From Gavia stellata (Eukaryota > Chordata > Aves > Gaviiformes > Gaviidae), in contig NC_082594.1 in NCBI RefSeq assembly GCF_030936135.1, forward strand, positions 123,852,668-123,916,667: a DNA stretch of 64,000 nt, written 5' to 3'. How positions within the stretch are numbered: position 1 is the stretch's first letter; each line of letters opens with the position of its first letter. The translations under genes were made by a program, and so were the position numbers. Positions 25,781 through 37,800 of the stretch are shown here, one piece after another. Below the pieces are notes generated by a model. It had not been told where the DNA came from, made no database searches, and saw only the letters and a list, made by a program, of their open reading frames with translations.

Positions 25781-28700
25781 TGCCGGGCCTTCTCCCTCTC
25801 CTTATTCAAACCTTCCCAGAATACCCATCTGTGCTAGGAGGCTTTTGGGAAGATGTCAACCCAGTGACAAGGGAAACATCTTTTTGAGGTAGGGTCCCTA
25901 TTGCACTTGTCCCTGCACCTAGCGTCTAGACCAAGAGCTCTTTGGGACAGAGGCCGTCACAAGATCCCCACCACACATGGGGTGGACAGGGTTGGGACAG
26001 ACGCAAGGCTGGCAGGGGGGCATTTCCAGGGGACAATCCCTGAAGGAAGGTGCCATTGCTGGGCTTGCAGAGCACAGGCAGCATGAAGAAGGGACAAGAG
26101 GGCTTAAGAGTTGCAGCCCCAGTTAAGAAGCAACAACCAGGCACCTCCCTGGAAAGCAAAGGACCGTCCTCCCATGGGAGCGGGGAAACAGGAGCCCAGG
26201 CATCAACTGGGGAGCAGGAGGGCAGGAGGAGCAGGCTGCCTTCCCCACAGCTCTTGCTGCATCTTTTCAGCACCTTCCTAGAAAGCACATAAAGCTTATT
26301 AGACATGCTCTTGCCCTGTCCAGCACAGAGTAACAGGGGACAATTGCCATTGTCCCTGCAGCGAGAATACCTCTCATTCGCTCATGCCCAAGGATGAAAG
26401 CCAGGCAGCTGGAGGTACGCACCCGCCCCATTGCTCTCTGCGTCCAAGCTTGAAAATCCCGATTCTCAGCTCGGGCCGCTCCAAAGCGGGTCAGTGCCCA
26501 GGAACCGCACGCCGACAGTCAGGTTTGCTCCAGTGCTCCCTCCCGTCGGCTGTCCCCGGGCTCAGCCGCAGCCACCGCAGCCCAGCCTGCGCTTACAGCT
26601 GGGGACACGAGGCGTGGAAATAAATGGCTGCCATGAAGTCAAAGAAGTGCCTTGAGACACTGATGCAGAGAGCGTGGGAAAGAGGCTAACGACATTCATG
26701 TTCATCAGGAGACAGATAAAACCACTACAATAATAAAATTTCATTATGACAGCTAAGGAAGAAGAAACAAAGATTCTTTGTTTACTGTGTCTATAATAAA
26801 GTACAAAGCTATCTGCCTTTGCACTACTGGTTGCACGGGCAGGTTTCAGCCCTGCATGAGGGCTAGAATTTGCTTTATGCACTGCATGTCGTTTTCCAGG
26901 CAGGAGATAGGCCCTTTGCAGGGTTAACTCAGCCCTCCGTGCCACAGGGTGCACACAAAAACACCTTTCCTGGGGTCCTTCTCCCTATGGGAACAAAGAG
27001 AGGAGAGTGCAAGATCTACTAGTTCACACTGACTTACAGAATTATGAACCGACTGAGAGAGAAACGGGGAGGAGATTAGGGTCCTCACCAATAGCAAAGG
27101 ACTGTGCTTCATCCTTACTAGGCATGGGAGAGTCGACGTTGGCGTTCACTCTCAGGACAGAAAACCATTAGAAACCTGACTTTTATTCCCCAAAGAGCTT
27201 TGGTTTTTACTACAGGTCTTTACTAGTGCATTCAATTTGCAAATCCAAGGGAATAGTATGGGAAAAGTTTCTATTTTTAACAAAAGAAAGTAAAAACTTC
27301 TGAAGTAATGAACTACTGGATAAAAAGATTAATCTTCTTGAAAGAGTTTTGCTGCCTTATATACTCCCACACAATACATTTTACATACTTGCATTTTGCA
27401 TGCATATATACATACAATTCTCCTACAGAGTACAAAAATAAATTGATCCATATTATAAACTTACTCTACATATGCATGTTTTTTATTCACAGACGTGTGT
27501 GAGAAAGTTTGAGAAAATGAAAAACCATACCAGCCTGCGACTAGGGCCAGGGGCAAGGACAGAGCTGGATAAAAGCTGTATATTCTAGGCAGTAAAGCAT
27601 CCATTCCTATCTGCTCACTTTTAAAGACACTCTTTTTACCCCTCTTATTATTTTTGTTAAATCTGTCTATCCTGAGCACCGGAGCAGCTGACCCAATGGC
27701 ATAGTTACCTCCTGGTGAGTCATCCATGTCCTGAGCTGAATCTTGCCACCCCCATCCCAATAGGAAGACTTATTTTATATAGCTCCATCAGAGCATTCAT
27801 GGTGATGTCTTAAGCACCATTAAAACCCGTACCACTAAGACAAATGTTTATTCCTCAGTCTGAATCATCTCCCTTCTTTCTTGAGAAATCCATTGATGAC
27901 TAGTCTGTTTCATGAGCAACTTTTAAAAATTTCTTTATACGATTTCACCTCACTTAGAAAAGGCTTTCATAGTTTTGCCTCAAATGTTCACAAAACGCAA
28001 TGAGACTAGAGACATGGGTCTAGCTCAGAGTTCCCTGCAGTCGTAGCATACTGAATCTGCTCTAGTGTATTTTTTCCTAGTCTGGGTCTGGTTTTTCTCT
28101 TCCTGTTCCAGCAATCTTGGCTTAGAAAGATGAAACTTTTCAGGCAAAAAGAGTTTGCAGCTCATTTTTAAGTTTTTGTCCAATGGCTGATCTGAAGAGC
28201 CTAGCAATCCTGGCACTGAGCGAAAGCGGTATTGCAGGCAGGGTCTCTGATCAAAATGAGTGCACAAAAGACATGAACTAAGCATAAATGGCCTACAGAT
28301 CAGCCATTGCTCACTGCGTTATCCAGCAAATTCAGAAAGAGCAGGCAACTAGAAGGATAATTGCAAGCCTGCACTGCCTTTGGATGAAGCTCCAGTGGTT
28401 CTTTGAGTATCTTCAGACAAGCTTCTTTCTTTCTCCTTGCCTCTGGTTTCTTATCTAGCTGATGGGATTAGTGATTATTACTGGCTTTTGAAGTCACCTG
28501 GAAATCTACTGATGAATAATGATAATAGCACACTACTATCTTAATGGCTTTCCTCAAAGTGCTCCTAGAACACTTCCCCTCAAAATGTACGCGGACTGCC
28601 AGTGGTGACCCAGTTCTTACTCCTACACAGTACGCCCAACTGCAGCGCAATACAAAGGACAAGGTCATAGTAGCACCACAAGCATCTCTCAAGACCTTTC

Positions 28701-29125
28701 ATTGCTGTGACCTCAAATTTCCAATTCTTCTTACAATTCTTCTTGGCATCACTTACTGGGCTGGTTTTAGTGGAGTGAAAGTCCTTGGGCAAGGACCTGT
28801 GGTCTGCCTGAGGATAATAACAAGAAGATGTACCTGCTCAGCTCCACAGGGTTTATTGGCTGGCCACAAACACCAGTGTTTATGTAGTCCCAGTCCTCTT
28901 TTATGGCAAGCCTGAGATTGAAGCTTACGGGGCAGCTCTGGGCCTTCCCAGACAGACCTGGAGAGCCACATGAGCCATGACTGACGGCTGCCCCAGGGAG
29001 CCACGGACTGAAATGATCCAACTTCTACCTCTCTCCCAGGTTGAGTCGATGGAAAGAGCTCAGCACTGCTGAAGAGATCTTTTATTTGGGGCCTAAAAAC
29101 CAGCCACAGGCAGCCAACACGCAGC
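25781..29125. other. Intergenic sequence, no gene recognised
   Basis: Ordinary non-coding sequence, more AT-rich after 27,180. Short open frames on both strands are unsupported. Confidence 0.55.
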
Positions 29126-29195
29126 ATTTGGTACCATGACCTACCACAGTACCAAATGGTACCTACTGTAGTACCAAAAGGTCACAGACGTGACC
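29126..29195. repeat. Nested inverted repeats built from GGTAC/GTACC
   Basis: ATTTGGTAC (29,126-29,134) pairs exactly with GTACCAAAT (29,149-29,157). GGTAC and GTACC recur again at 29,159-29,163 and 29,171-29,175. GGTCAC (29,180-29,185) pairs exactly with GTGACC (29,190-29,195). The block ends 40 bp before a CR1 end. Confidence 0.85.
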
Positions 29196-29235
29196 AAGAC
29201 CATCTGAACAGAGCTACAAGCTTTCATTAAACATA

Positions 29236-29404
29236 AAATCATATAGAATGGTTTGGGTTGGAAGGGACCTTAAAGATAGTCTAGTTCCAACCCCCCTGCC
29301 ATGGGCAGGGAACCTTCCACCAGACCAGGTTGCTCAAAGCCCCGTCCAACCTGGCCTCGAACACTTCCAGGAATGGGGCATCCACAACTTCTCTGGGCAA
29401 CCTG
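29236..29404 (-). mobile_element. CR1 LINE 3' end, 5'-truncated
   Basis: The plus strand reads ATCATATAGAATGGTTTGGG, then TTGGAAGGGACCTTAAAGAT, and ends in CTCTGGGCAACCTG. This is the reverse complement of the conserved CR1 3' end with its terminal ATTCTATGAT octamer-type repeat, so the element lies on the minus strand and is cut at its 5' side near 29,404. Confidence 0.92.
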
Positions 29405-32030
29405 AAGTATAGATTGGTTAGTGCAGCAACCACTTTCTCAAAACTGCCTAGACTGAGTTTTCAGAGCAAAGAGTAAGCTTTACCAAGTAAAACAAAGACT
29501 TATTGAGTCCGCCTTTTAATCACGAATGCCGAAAACAAATACACACTAAACAAACACAGCTCAAGATATATTACCTTTCTCCAGCAAGACCAAGATAGGC
29601 GCCTGAAGGAGAAACCAATGCCCAAATCCAACTAATTGAAAAGAGACAACCTCCAGTGTAGCATCTCCACAGCAGTGCGGTTCCCAATATCATTAGCGCT
29701 GCCTTGAGTTTTTTGCTAACAGTGATAGGATATAAATACTGTAAGATTAGACACTGGTCCGTTAGCCAGCAACACACGGGAAATTTTGCCAGGAAACAGC
29801 TGCCCATATGGGCTTTGTGTACAGATGAGCATTCCCAGATAGCAAGGCCACCTGTCAGGAACAAATTCATTTAGGAGCTAGTTCTGTCTCATTTAGGGGC
29901 AGAAATAGCAGCAGTCCCTCCCTTGAGCAAACTAAACCTTTCTCTTCTCAAATTAGTATTTCATCTTCTAGAAGAAATTCAAAGATGCTAAGAGAGTCTC
30001 CTTCTCAAAATAGCAAAATGCTGCCAGGCGAGCTCTCACTGCAGCCCTGGGGGCAGTGGGGAAGGGAGGTGGGACGCTGCTTGAAAGGTGCCCTGACTTC
30101 TGAGGGTGCCACTTGCCTTTCTAAAGCCGGGCACATGCCAGTGTCTGCACCAGCAATGCTGGTCCTCATCCTAATCATGAAAAGTGAAAGGTAGCAGTAC
30201 TGGAAGCTGGATGCCACTTAACCAACTTGATGAGGAGTCAGTTGTATGACTCTCCCAAGCTATCCGCCAAGACCACCACCAAACACTCGAGAAAAGGTAG
30301 TAGATAATAGAAGAATGTGTTTTGAATGCACTGAAAGACCAGGTCAATTTTTGTCAGATGCTTAATTGCAGGAACCTGTTCTTTAGCTTCCCGTGTTCAC
30401 TGCACTTTAATCATCCTCAGCTCTTCCCTTACACAGGAGAGCATATATATTTTTAAAAGAAAGGCAACCAGATAAGCAAACTGTCAGGCAAGAAGAACAA
30501 GCAGTTCATGTCATATCTTTGAAGTCGCTTCTACCACACCCAACCTCTCTAAGAATGCACTTCCTGGATATGTTTGCTTTTTCTCATAAAAAATATAAAA
30601 TGGGCAATAAATGTGGGAAATGTACTTTTTCCATCCCCAGAAGCAGAACACATTTCTTGTAAATCGCGGGTTGCCACCTTCCACAACTCCAGCCACATGA
30701 GTAGCCCACAAAAATCAAAAAGCAACCCTTTCCTGAGGTTTGGCTTACTTAGACAAACAAATCAGAAACATCCTGGGAACAAAGCTCCATGTGGCTTAAT
30801 ATCGCTACTCGGACCCAAGCCAGAGACTCTTCTGCCTCTACTCCAACCGGAGAAATAAGTGGTGCACCTGCATCCACGTCAATAAAAGCTATTCAGCATT
30901 TTCCCGGCACCGTAAGTTTTCAGGTAAACGCTATTAGCCTGCTAAATATCTAGTGTCACTTGCCCTTGAGTAAAAAGGGGTTGTTTCTAATAACTAGTTA
31001 CATCATGTCAGATCTGCCAGAACTTCCCAATACCATAGGAGAGAAAAATGAGTCAGTTATCTCAGAGTAGGGGTGCTTTCTTGTGAAATTGCCTACTGAG
31101 CTCTTGAGCCAATGAAATGAGGCTCTAGGCAGATTAAGTTATCTTCAAACACTTCAGTCTCCCCTCAGGAATTTTCTAACTTGGAGTGCCAGGAGCGCCC
31201 CTTCCAGAAGGGCACAAGTGCCGCTGAAAGCACTGCGCCGCTTGCTAAACTCCTCTCACCAGCAGCACCTACATCATGCTCAAGCACCGACTGAACGCAC
31301 GCTTATGCTCTGCCACCCTTACAAGCCCAAGGTACTTTGTCCCTTTGTGAGATGACTCAGTCAACACCACCCAAGAAAGGAGTGCCAGGCAGTCGCATCG
31401 GGCTGATCTAAAGGCCAGAATATCTCACCAACAATTCTTTTTCCTGTGTAATCACCTCTTATAAAGATGGAAATGAAGTAGAAACAGTGCTATCAGGCTC
31501 CTCATAAAAAAAAATACACTACAGCAGGGTCACTTGCAGTGAGAGGTGCAGATGACAGCATCTTCAACACAATCCAGGCCCAATTAGCTGTTCACATAAA
31601 GAGGTGCCATTTCATCTTTGCATACCCTAACTAGAAATTCAATTCCATTTCTAGGCTCCATCATAATTTCCCACTCTTATCTGCTAAATGACGTACACCC
31701 TCCTCTCTCCATCACCTTACCTCAGCACCAAAAGCCATTTTTGAGACTTCCAGGGAGAGGTTTTTGCACAGAGCAGGGGCAGAGCGAAGGATCTGCGAGC
31801 ACTCCCCCAAAGCACTCAACTGGCTGCAAGATAGTTTTCCTACATTTTCTTCTCATGAAATGTGCAACCAGTATCAGTGGAGTCAGACTGAAGCCATGAA
31901 CCACTACAAGCCTAACCACAATGGTTTGGGTAAAGGGTATAATCTAGCCTGGTAACAGGTCAGCGGGAGTGTCCCCAGGGATGCAAGTCCCCAGGGAAGA
32001 GCTGAGAGGAGGGCAAGGCTGCACTACAGT
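29405..32030. other. Intergenic sequence, no gene recognised
   Basis: Moderately AT-rich single-copy sequence. No open frame over about 100 codons and no repeat that I can name. Confidence 0.55.
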
Positions 32031-32207
32031 ATCACAGAATCGCTACGGTTGGAAAAGACCTATAAGATCATCAAGTCCAACCATCAACCCAACACCACCA
32101 TGCCCACTAAACCATGTCCCGCAGTGCCACGTCCACACGTTCCTTGAACACCTCCAGTGATGGTGACTCCACCACCTCCCTGGGCAGCTTATTCCAGTGT
32201 CTCACCC
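32031..32207 (-). mobile_element. CR1 LINE 3' end, second copy
   Basis: The plus strand reads ATCACAGAATCGCTACGGTT, then GGAAAAGACCTATAAGATCA, and CACCTCCCTGGGCAGCTTAT. It is a CR1 3' end of a different subfamily from the copy at 29,236, also on the minus strand, truncated near 32,207. Confidence 0.93.
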
Positions 32208-33279
32208 TTCAACACAGAGGACTGCCTCACATGATTAATCTCTTTAGCAACTCTCCACAAAAGTGTCCTTCCTCTAAGTATGCACCCAGGCCCTCCCCGC
32301 ATCAACAAATGTCTGGTTTCTACCACCTTCTTCAACTATCTCAGGGAATCATATCCTGTGTTCTGTTGTGTACTTCAGACCTCCATTAATAGCCACCAGC
32401 TCTCACAGTGGAAGGGACAGTGAGCAGTTCATCCCGACGCAATTTCTCTAGCCTGACATGACCCTGCAGGCCTGTCCTACCTGCTGTCAGCCGTTGCTTT
32501 TGCAGCTGAGGAGCCCTTGTCTGCTCTGTTGCTCCCTGCGGTGAAGCTCCTCCACACCTCTGGGCCTCTTCCCATCCTAACACACTTTGATCTGAGGGGA
32601 CACCCTAACCGCACACAGCGGTAAGGCCGGGGTGGACAACAGGTTTATACAATAGCATAGAAGCACTCTCGTTTTTCTTCAGGTCCTTTCCTAACGCTTC
32701 ATCTGCTTTTCTTGACCGTTGTTGTCATCTCACCAGCTCAGTGCTCAGCAAGGACAGTTGTGATGACAGTTCTTCCTCCTGAAAGGTGATGGCCAGCTCA
32801 GAGCCCATCTTTTTATTTGGGAAGCAAGGAGAGTCTTTTCCCCATGTGCACAGCCTCCTTTGCTCGTGCAGACTTTCACCTGTGCTAAGGCGACTGCTTG
32901 GACCTGAGCTGTAAGAACTGAGGACCAAGGCGAGCAAGTCATGAGGAAAACATGGTATTGTCAGAACTGCTATCATTCTTTCATGGACAAGTATACTTGC
33001 GGTATACTGCAATTTGGACAACCTGGTGAACTATTAACTGTTTGGGGCGCACCTACTAAATACACAGGCGATACAACAGCGTGGTGCATGATCCAAAACA
33101 CCCAACCACCAGCTTCAAAACCAGCACCAAACAAGAGAAACCATAAACAGCAGGATGGGAAGACTTCATCTCATCCTTAACAAACTGACCTTCACCGGTA
33201 TCACAGTATTATTGTGCTAAATCAGTTTTCTCAAGCTTGATTTAATCATCATCATTATTTGTATCACAAACAGTAACCA
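32208..33279. other. Region just downstream of the NFKBIZ 3' end
   Basis: Non-coding sequence. Plus-strand frames at 32,114-32,389 and 32,941-33,180 overlap CR1 or lack any domain. No gene seen. Confidence 0.5.
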
Positions 33280-33298
33280 CCAAAATTTAATTAGCATG

Positions 33299-33304
33299 TT
33301 TATT
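33299..33304 (-). terminator. Polyadenylation signal of NFKBIZ
   Basis: AATAAA on the minus strand, about 1.46 kb after the stop codon. It is the first canonical hexamer I found in the 3'UTR, and is followed 13 bases later by ATTAAA. Confidence 0.65.
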
Positions 33305-33740
33305 CAAACACAAGTTACATGAGACCCTTAAAGAAATACATCGCAACTAGGCCTCTGCATATCAGATTTTTTTCACTTCACTTGTCTACAAGACATACTT
33401 GGTTGAAACAGCACAGACTAATGAAACGGTTACGGCAGAGAATTGCATGTGATGCAAAAACAGTTTAAGAGCAAAGACCAAACAGAGAACATACTACTGG
33501 ATTACAGCCCAGCATGGATTGTTCAGAAAGTGATAGGAGGAGGAAGTTTTCTCCAACAGAACACAAGTATACAGCATCATTAGTACACATTTTGCATTAA
33601 TACCCATAATTATTAAAAAATAGAAAAATGTTAACTTCAAATATTACTTGGCTAGCCACTATACCTATAAGGTAAAACCATAAATGGACTAACTCTGCTT
33701 AGGAGGTGAAAAACACTAAGTCTCTGGAATTAACTAGAGC

Positions 33741-33885
33741 CCAATTCAGCAAACTACTTATGCATGTGCTTAAGTCCTACTGACACTAGTGGGGCTTACA
33801 CATATTGAAGTATTATAATTAACATGGAAAGATTTCAGCATGCATCAACAGTTAAGTACATGCTAAATATTTTCACTGAATTAGG
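33741..33885. repeat. Old palindromic interspersed repeat inside the NFKBIZ 3'UTR
   Basis: The left arm (33,741-33,774, beginning CCAATTCAGCAAAC) is an imperfect inverted copy of the right arm (33,852-33,885, ending CACTGAATTAGG). About two thirds of positions match in the best-aligned 27 bases. The motifs AATTCAG and GCATGTGCTTAAG recall an old repeat family common in turtles, crocodilians and birds. I cannot name the family with certainty. Confidence 0.5.
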
Positions 33886-34293
33886 ATCATATTCCTTAAA
33901 GTACAACAAAGTTATATACACCATGAAAGTCATGATCTTTCTCCCTCAATCTATTGTCCCATCAACAAGAAAAACTGATACAGTCCCCTGAAGAAGCATG
34001 GCTTTTCATGTTTTGTTAACAACTCCAAAAGCATGCACAAATCAGTGCTAGGGACAATCTATCTTAACTATACTTCCGGTCTTCAGTCTTTCAAAACAAC
34101 AATATTTACCCGATTCGCACCAGTATAGTATTAAAACTCTACATGCAATTTGCAAGTTCAAGATCAAGGAACTTGTTTCTTCAGTTCATTCCCCAAGCGA
34201 TCAATAGATTCTTAGGACTATACAGCTGTACAATAATGCCAGTGACTATATACAATCCTGTATGAGATACTGGAAGAAAGCTACTAAGTTACA

Positions 34294-34302
34294 TAAATAA
34301 AT
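34294..34302 (-). promoter_or_regulatory. AU-rich element in NFKBIZ 3'UTR
   Basis: The minus strand reads ATTTATTTA, two overlapping AUUUA pentamers in an AT-rich context, a typical mRNA-destabilising element. Single UAUUUA-type motifs also occur near 34,405 and 34,465. Confidence 0.6.
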
Positions 34303-34621
34303 GTTCAACTTCAAAAATATTTGATTTCTCTTGGACTTAATATTTAAGTGTTATTAAAAACACAACAAAAAAACTCTGCAATGTTGACATGTATCAGCCC
34401 TCTCTAAATAAAAAGATTTCCTGTAGAATTGTCCTTGTCCAGAAGTTATCTGTATGGCTGTTTAAATAAAAATCAGTCTTGCCGTAGCTATGAAATCCAG
34501 GTATCCAGGCAAATGTTCCACGTACTTGGGAATGAAACATTCCCATCTGCTCAGAGGAATCTGATTGTTGGGTTTTGGTTTGTTTTGGGGTTGGTTTTTT
34601 TTTTTTTACTCTTATATAACC

Positions 34622-34692
34622 CACTATATGATAGTGAACAAAATACTTTTGTTTCATAGAAACAACTAACATTTGCCCACACCGGGCAAATG
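34622..34692 (-). promoter_or_regulatory. Cluster of three RNA stem-loops in the NFKBIZ 3'UTR
   Basis: In transcript order, beginning 75 nt after the stop codon: arms CAUUUGCCC/GGGCAAAUG with loop GGUGU (34,692-34,670), arms UUGUUUC/GAAACAA with loop UAU (34,665-34,649), and arms CACUAU/AUAGUG with loop CAU (34,636-34,622). All stems are perfectly paired. UAU and CAU are pyrimidine-purine-pyrimidine triloops, the form recognised by Regnase-1 (ZC3H12A) and Roquin. NFKBIZ is an established target of both. Function in this species is inferred. Confidence 0.85.
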
Positions 34693-34766
34693 GTCTATTT
34701 ACAGATACATTAGGACTGCCTAACTGACAGTGAGTGTGAGTTGCTGAACTCCAAGAAACATGGAGC

Positions 34767-34820
34767 TTAAAACGGCGACACTCTCTGCTGAATCGCCTTC
34801 CCTTTCAGGATACGTCTTAT
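34767..34820 (-). CDS. NFKBIZ: NFKBIZ coding exon 12 and stop codon
   Basis: The last exon begins after TCTTCTCCAG and encodes IRRILKGKAIQQRVSPF, then TAA at 34,769-34,767. The basic IRRILKGK segment is conserved. The last four residues (VSPF) differ from the mammalian ending (APPY), a modest tail change. Confidence 0.96.
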   Translation of the reverse strand: MRRILKGKAIQQRVSPF

Positions 34821-37800
34821 CTGGAGAAGAGAAGACAAAACACATTAGTATTCATCATCCTAAAGTGAGTCATAATCTGAAAAAAACAACCTAGACCCAG
34901 TTCTGCATTCCTCATTTATCTGAGCCTAGGTTCTGAGTTCAGTTACACCAGAATTGATCCAATTTTACAGCATTCGAACCCATGAAAGGCAACAGAATTA
35001 CTCAGTTGCTTAAGTTATTAGCTTCTTGGGTCAAGAGTCACCTTTTTCATCATTTATTTGTATAGCTCCTAGGAAAAAGCTATTTTCTTCATTTGTTATT
35101 CAGGCCTAAGAATTGCCATTACTAATTATGACAAGCAACAAAAGCGTGATCTCAGGCCATACTGAGATGAACAAGAGAAGGGATATTACCTCCAGTATGT
35201 TGCAAGGTTACAAAGAAAAAACCTAGCATGAGAGGAAAGAGCTCCTGAGATGGAAAAAAGCTACAAGTGAAACCCATAATTTCAGGTCTTTGTATATTCT
35301 GCCTGATGCTGACATTAAAACTAAAGATCCCTGAATAAAATGGCATTCCTAAATCTTTTCCTTAAAAGCTGCAACTCAAAACCCAAAAGAAACTTTTAGA
35401 GAGGAATAAGGCTTTTGTGTAGATGAGGACAGATGGGAGCAGAGGAGAGGGTGGTTTGTTTTTTTACCTGTTCTCCTACAAGACCATCAGGAACCAGATG
35501 AACTGGCTGCTCGTTCTCCAAGTTTCTGGCACTCGGATCAGCTCCCTTTCGCATTAGCAGGCGCACAGCATCCAACTGACTCACCCGATACTGCAGGCTG
35601 GCAGCTACGTGGAGTGCTGTGTTGCCATTGTAAGCCTGGAGAAGACAAAGTAACTCCATGAAGGAAAAGCAGGGGCACAAGTCATAGGACACTCGCGGTG
35701 CCACACGTGCACATCCCAGATTGTATCTGCCTTCCGGAAAAATCATCGTACCTTTGCGTTAACAAAAGAGAGACAGTTGGGCAGCTCCAAGAAGAGACGA
35801 ATGAGCTCCAGGTTCGCTTCTTCTGCTGCCAAGTGTAAAGCTGAGCGACCGCTTTTGCGATCCTATCAAAAAAGAAACTGTTAGTCTTCCCTGAAGGTGC
35901 TTCACCTATCCAGGGTGAACATGCAGAGAAATAAAACAGAAAGCAGAGTAACTGCAGAGCGTTGAACAAACATATTTGCACTACAATTCACTGAAAGTCA
36001 ATCTGAATATATATTTTAATATGAATATCTAATGAACAATGGACCAGATCTCATTTGGCAGTAAGCTTACATAGCCAAACTACTAAATATTATACCAAGT
36101 AATGATCTGGCCCAGCACAGACCTAAACTGGACAGGGAAGCAGTTTTTAATTAAAATTTGCAGTTCAAAACCAAGGTATCATCAGCACCCTAGTGCTACA
36201 GATACCTCGGAGTGCCCCAAACGTATTCTTACTTTTAAGACAGAACCAGCTGCAGCCAGCATAGCATCACTCTTAATCCAGAAATGAGACTGTCACCTCC
36301 CTCTTTCCCCATGGTTCATTTGCATTGATAATACCTTGTTCTGAATAAATTCAACATTCTTATTCCACTTGGGAAAATTAAGCTGTAGGGAAGCTTTCAA
36401 ATTAGTCTACTTCCTTTGTAATAAAGCTGAGATATGGCATGGGAGAAAGGGACACGTTCTGCTTCCACGTTCTCTCTGGATCTGGCACTTCAGACAAAGC
36501 TGCTGTACTTACTCTTGCTTCAACAGAGGCTCCCATTTGTATTAGAGTCTTGATGGTTTCTACCAGGCTCTTGTTTCTCAGCAGAAGCTCCTGGACCTCA
36601 GGGGAGTGAGGTGGCTGACTGTTTTGCAGTTCATGCAGCACAGCATTATGAGCCAGAACAGCACAGTGCAATGCTGTCAAACCTGAACGTTAAAAAAAAT
36701 CATCATTAATGAACAAATGCAATACAGAAGTATTGACTGGCTGCTTGGTTTGAAGGATGGCTAAAGGACCTTCTCTCCCTGTCAAGCCCAGGGACAGTTC
36801 CACATTTGTAAGTGACAGTGATCGCTCTTAAATGGCTTCAGATTTGGGTTGTCCATCAGCAGAGGACTTAAGTAGCAACCTAATGTGAGCTCTCCGCCAG
36901 CAGATAATAAAAGAATCCATTTCTGATACTTCTTTTTTTACAAAATGTGCTTTAGAAAGAGCTATTATATGGAAAGCGGTTCGATTAAAACAGCTCTCTG
37001 ATGTCAGAGATTCTGGCTTGTGTATCCACCAACGTTATCGCTGGCACTCACACGGTTTTAACAACAGCCTATTACCACCTACACTCTCCATGCCAAACAC
37101 GGCAATCACACGTAAGGGGGAAGAGGTCCTGACAGGCACAGACTAACCATGTTTTTATCTGACAGATATGCCAATTGTAATGTAATTTCAATTCTAATTG
37201 TAAATTTCAGCCTGGCAAAGACATACTCCATTTTATTGCTCCTCAACCCAGAACAACATTCACATCAGCAGCCGTAAAACATTGTAACATCCAGTAACTC
37301 TGTAAATTATAAACTCTTAACTACTCACCATCATAGTTTGTTGCCTCAAGGTCCACATACTGATTGCTTCCCATGGCTCCCTTTTGGATTGCCTACAAAA
37401 GTGGAACAGGTATGCATTTAGGACTTATCCAAACCACATATTGCTTCCTCAAGCTTGTATACAGTCTTACTGCAATGAAGTGGCAATAAATAATGGCATT
37501 AAGAGACTTATTTATTGTTTTCGTAGACTAGGGGATTCCACCAAATTACTCTAAAATGTTGGTGAGAACCTTAATGTGAAATTCAGTCTTACTTTAAGCC
37601 ATTACTGTAGAGCCCTGAGACATAACCACAAGGCTACACAGAGAGAAAGATAAAGGGAGGACTGGTGTTTTCAGAGTTTCCCAAGACAAGTAATACGAAT
37701 TATAAGCATTAACGGTCAGGGCAGAGCTACGCCTGCCTGGTTCTTACCTGAAGGACCTGGGCATGCCCCTTCTCAGCGCAAACATGCAGCGGCGTTCTAC

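Larger units (their letters stand above)
33280..34766 (-). other. NFKBIZ: NFKBIZ 3'UTR, about 1.5 kb
   Basis: The stretch follows the TAA and ends near a canonical AATAAA on the minus strand (33,304-33,299), with ATTAAA 13 bases further on (33,291-33,286). It is AT-rich. It contains three close hairpins near its start (34,622-34,692) and several AUUUA motifs, including overlapping AUUUAUUUA at 34,302-34,294. NFKBIZ mRNA is known to be short-lived and controlled through its 3'UTR. The exact cleavage site is an estimate. Confidence 0.75.

Noticed and set aside
34900-34985. Possible old repeat in NFKBIZ intron 11 (GTTACACCAGAATTGATCC)
   Set aside because: Weak resemblance only; no boundaries or paired ends seen.
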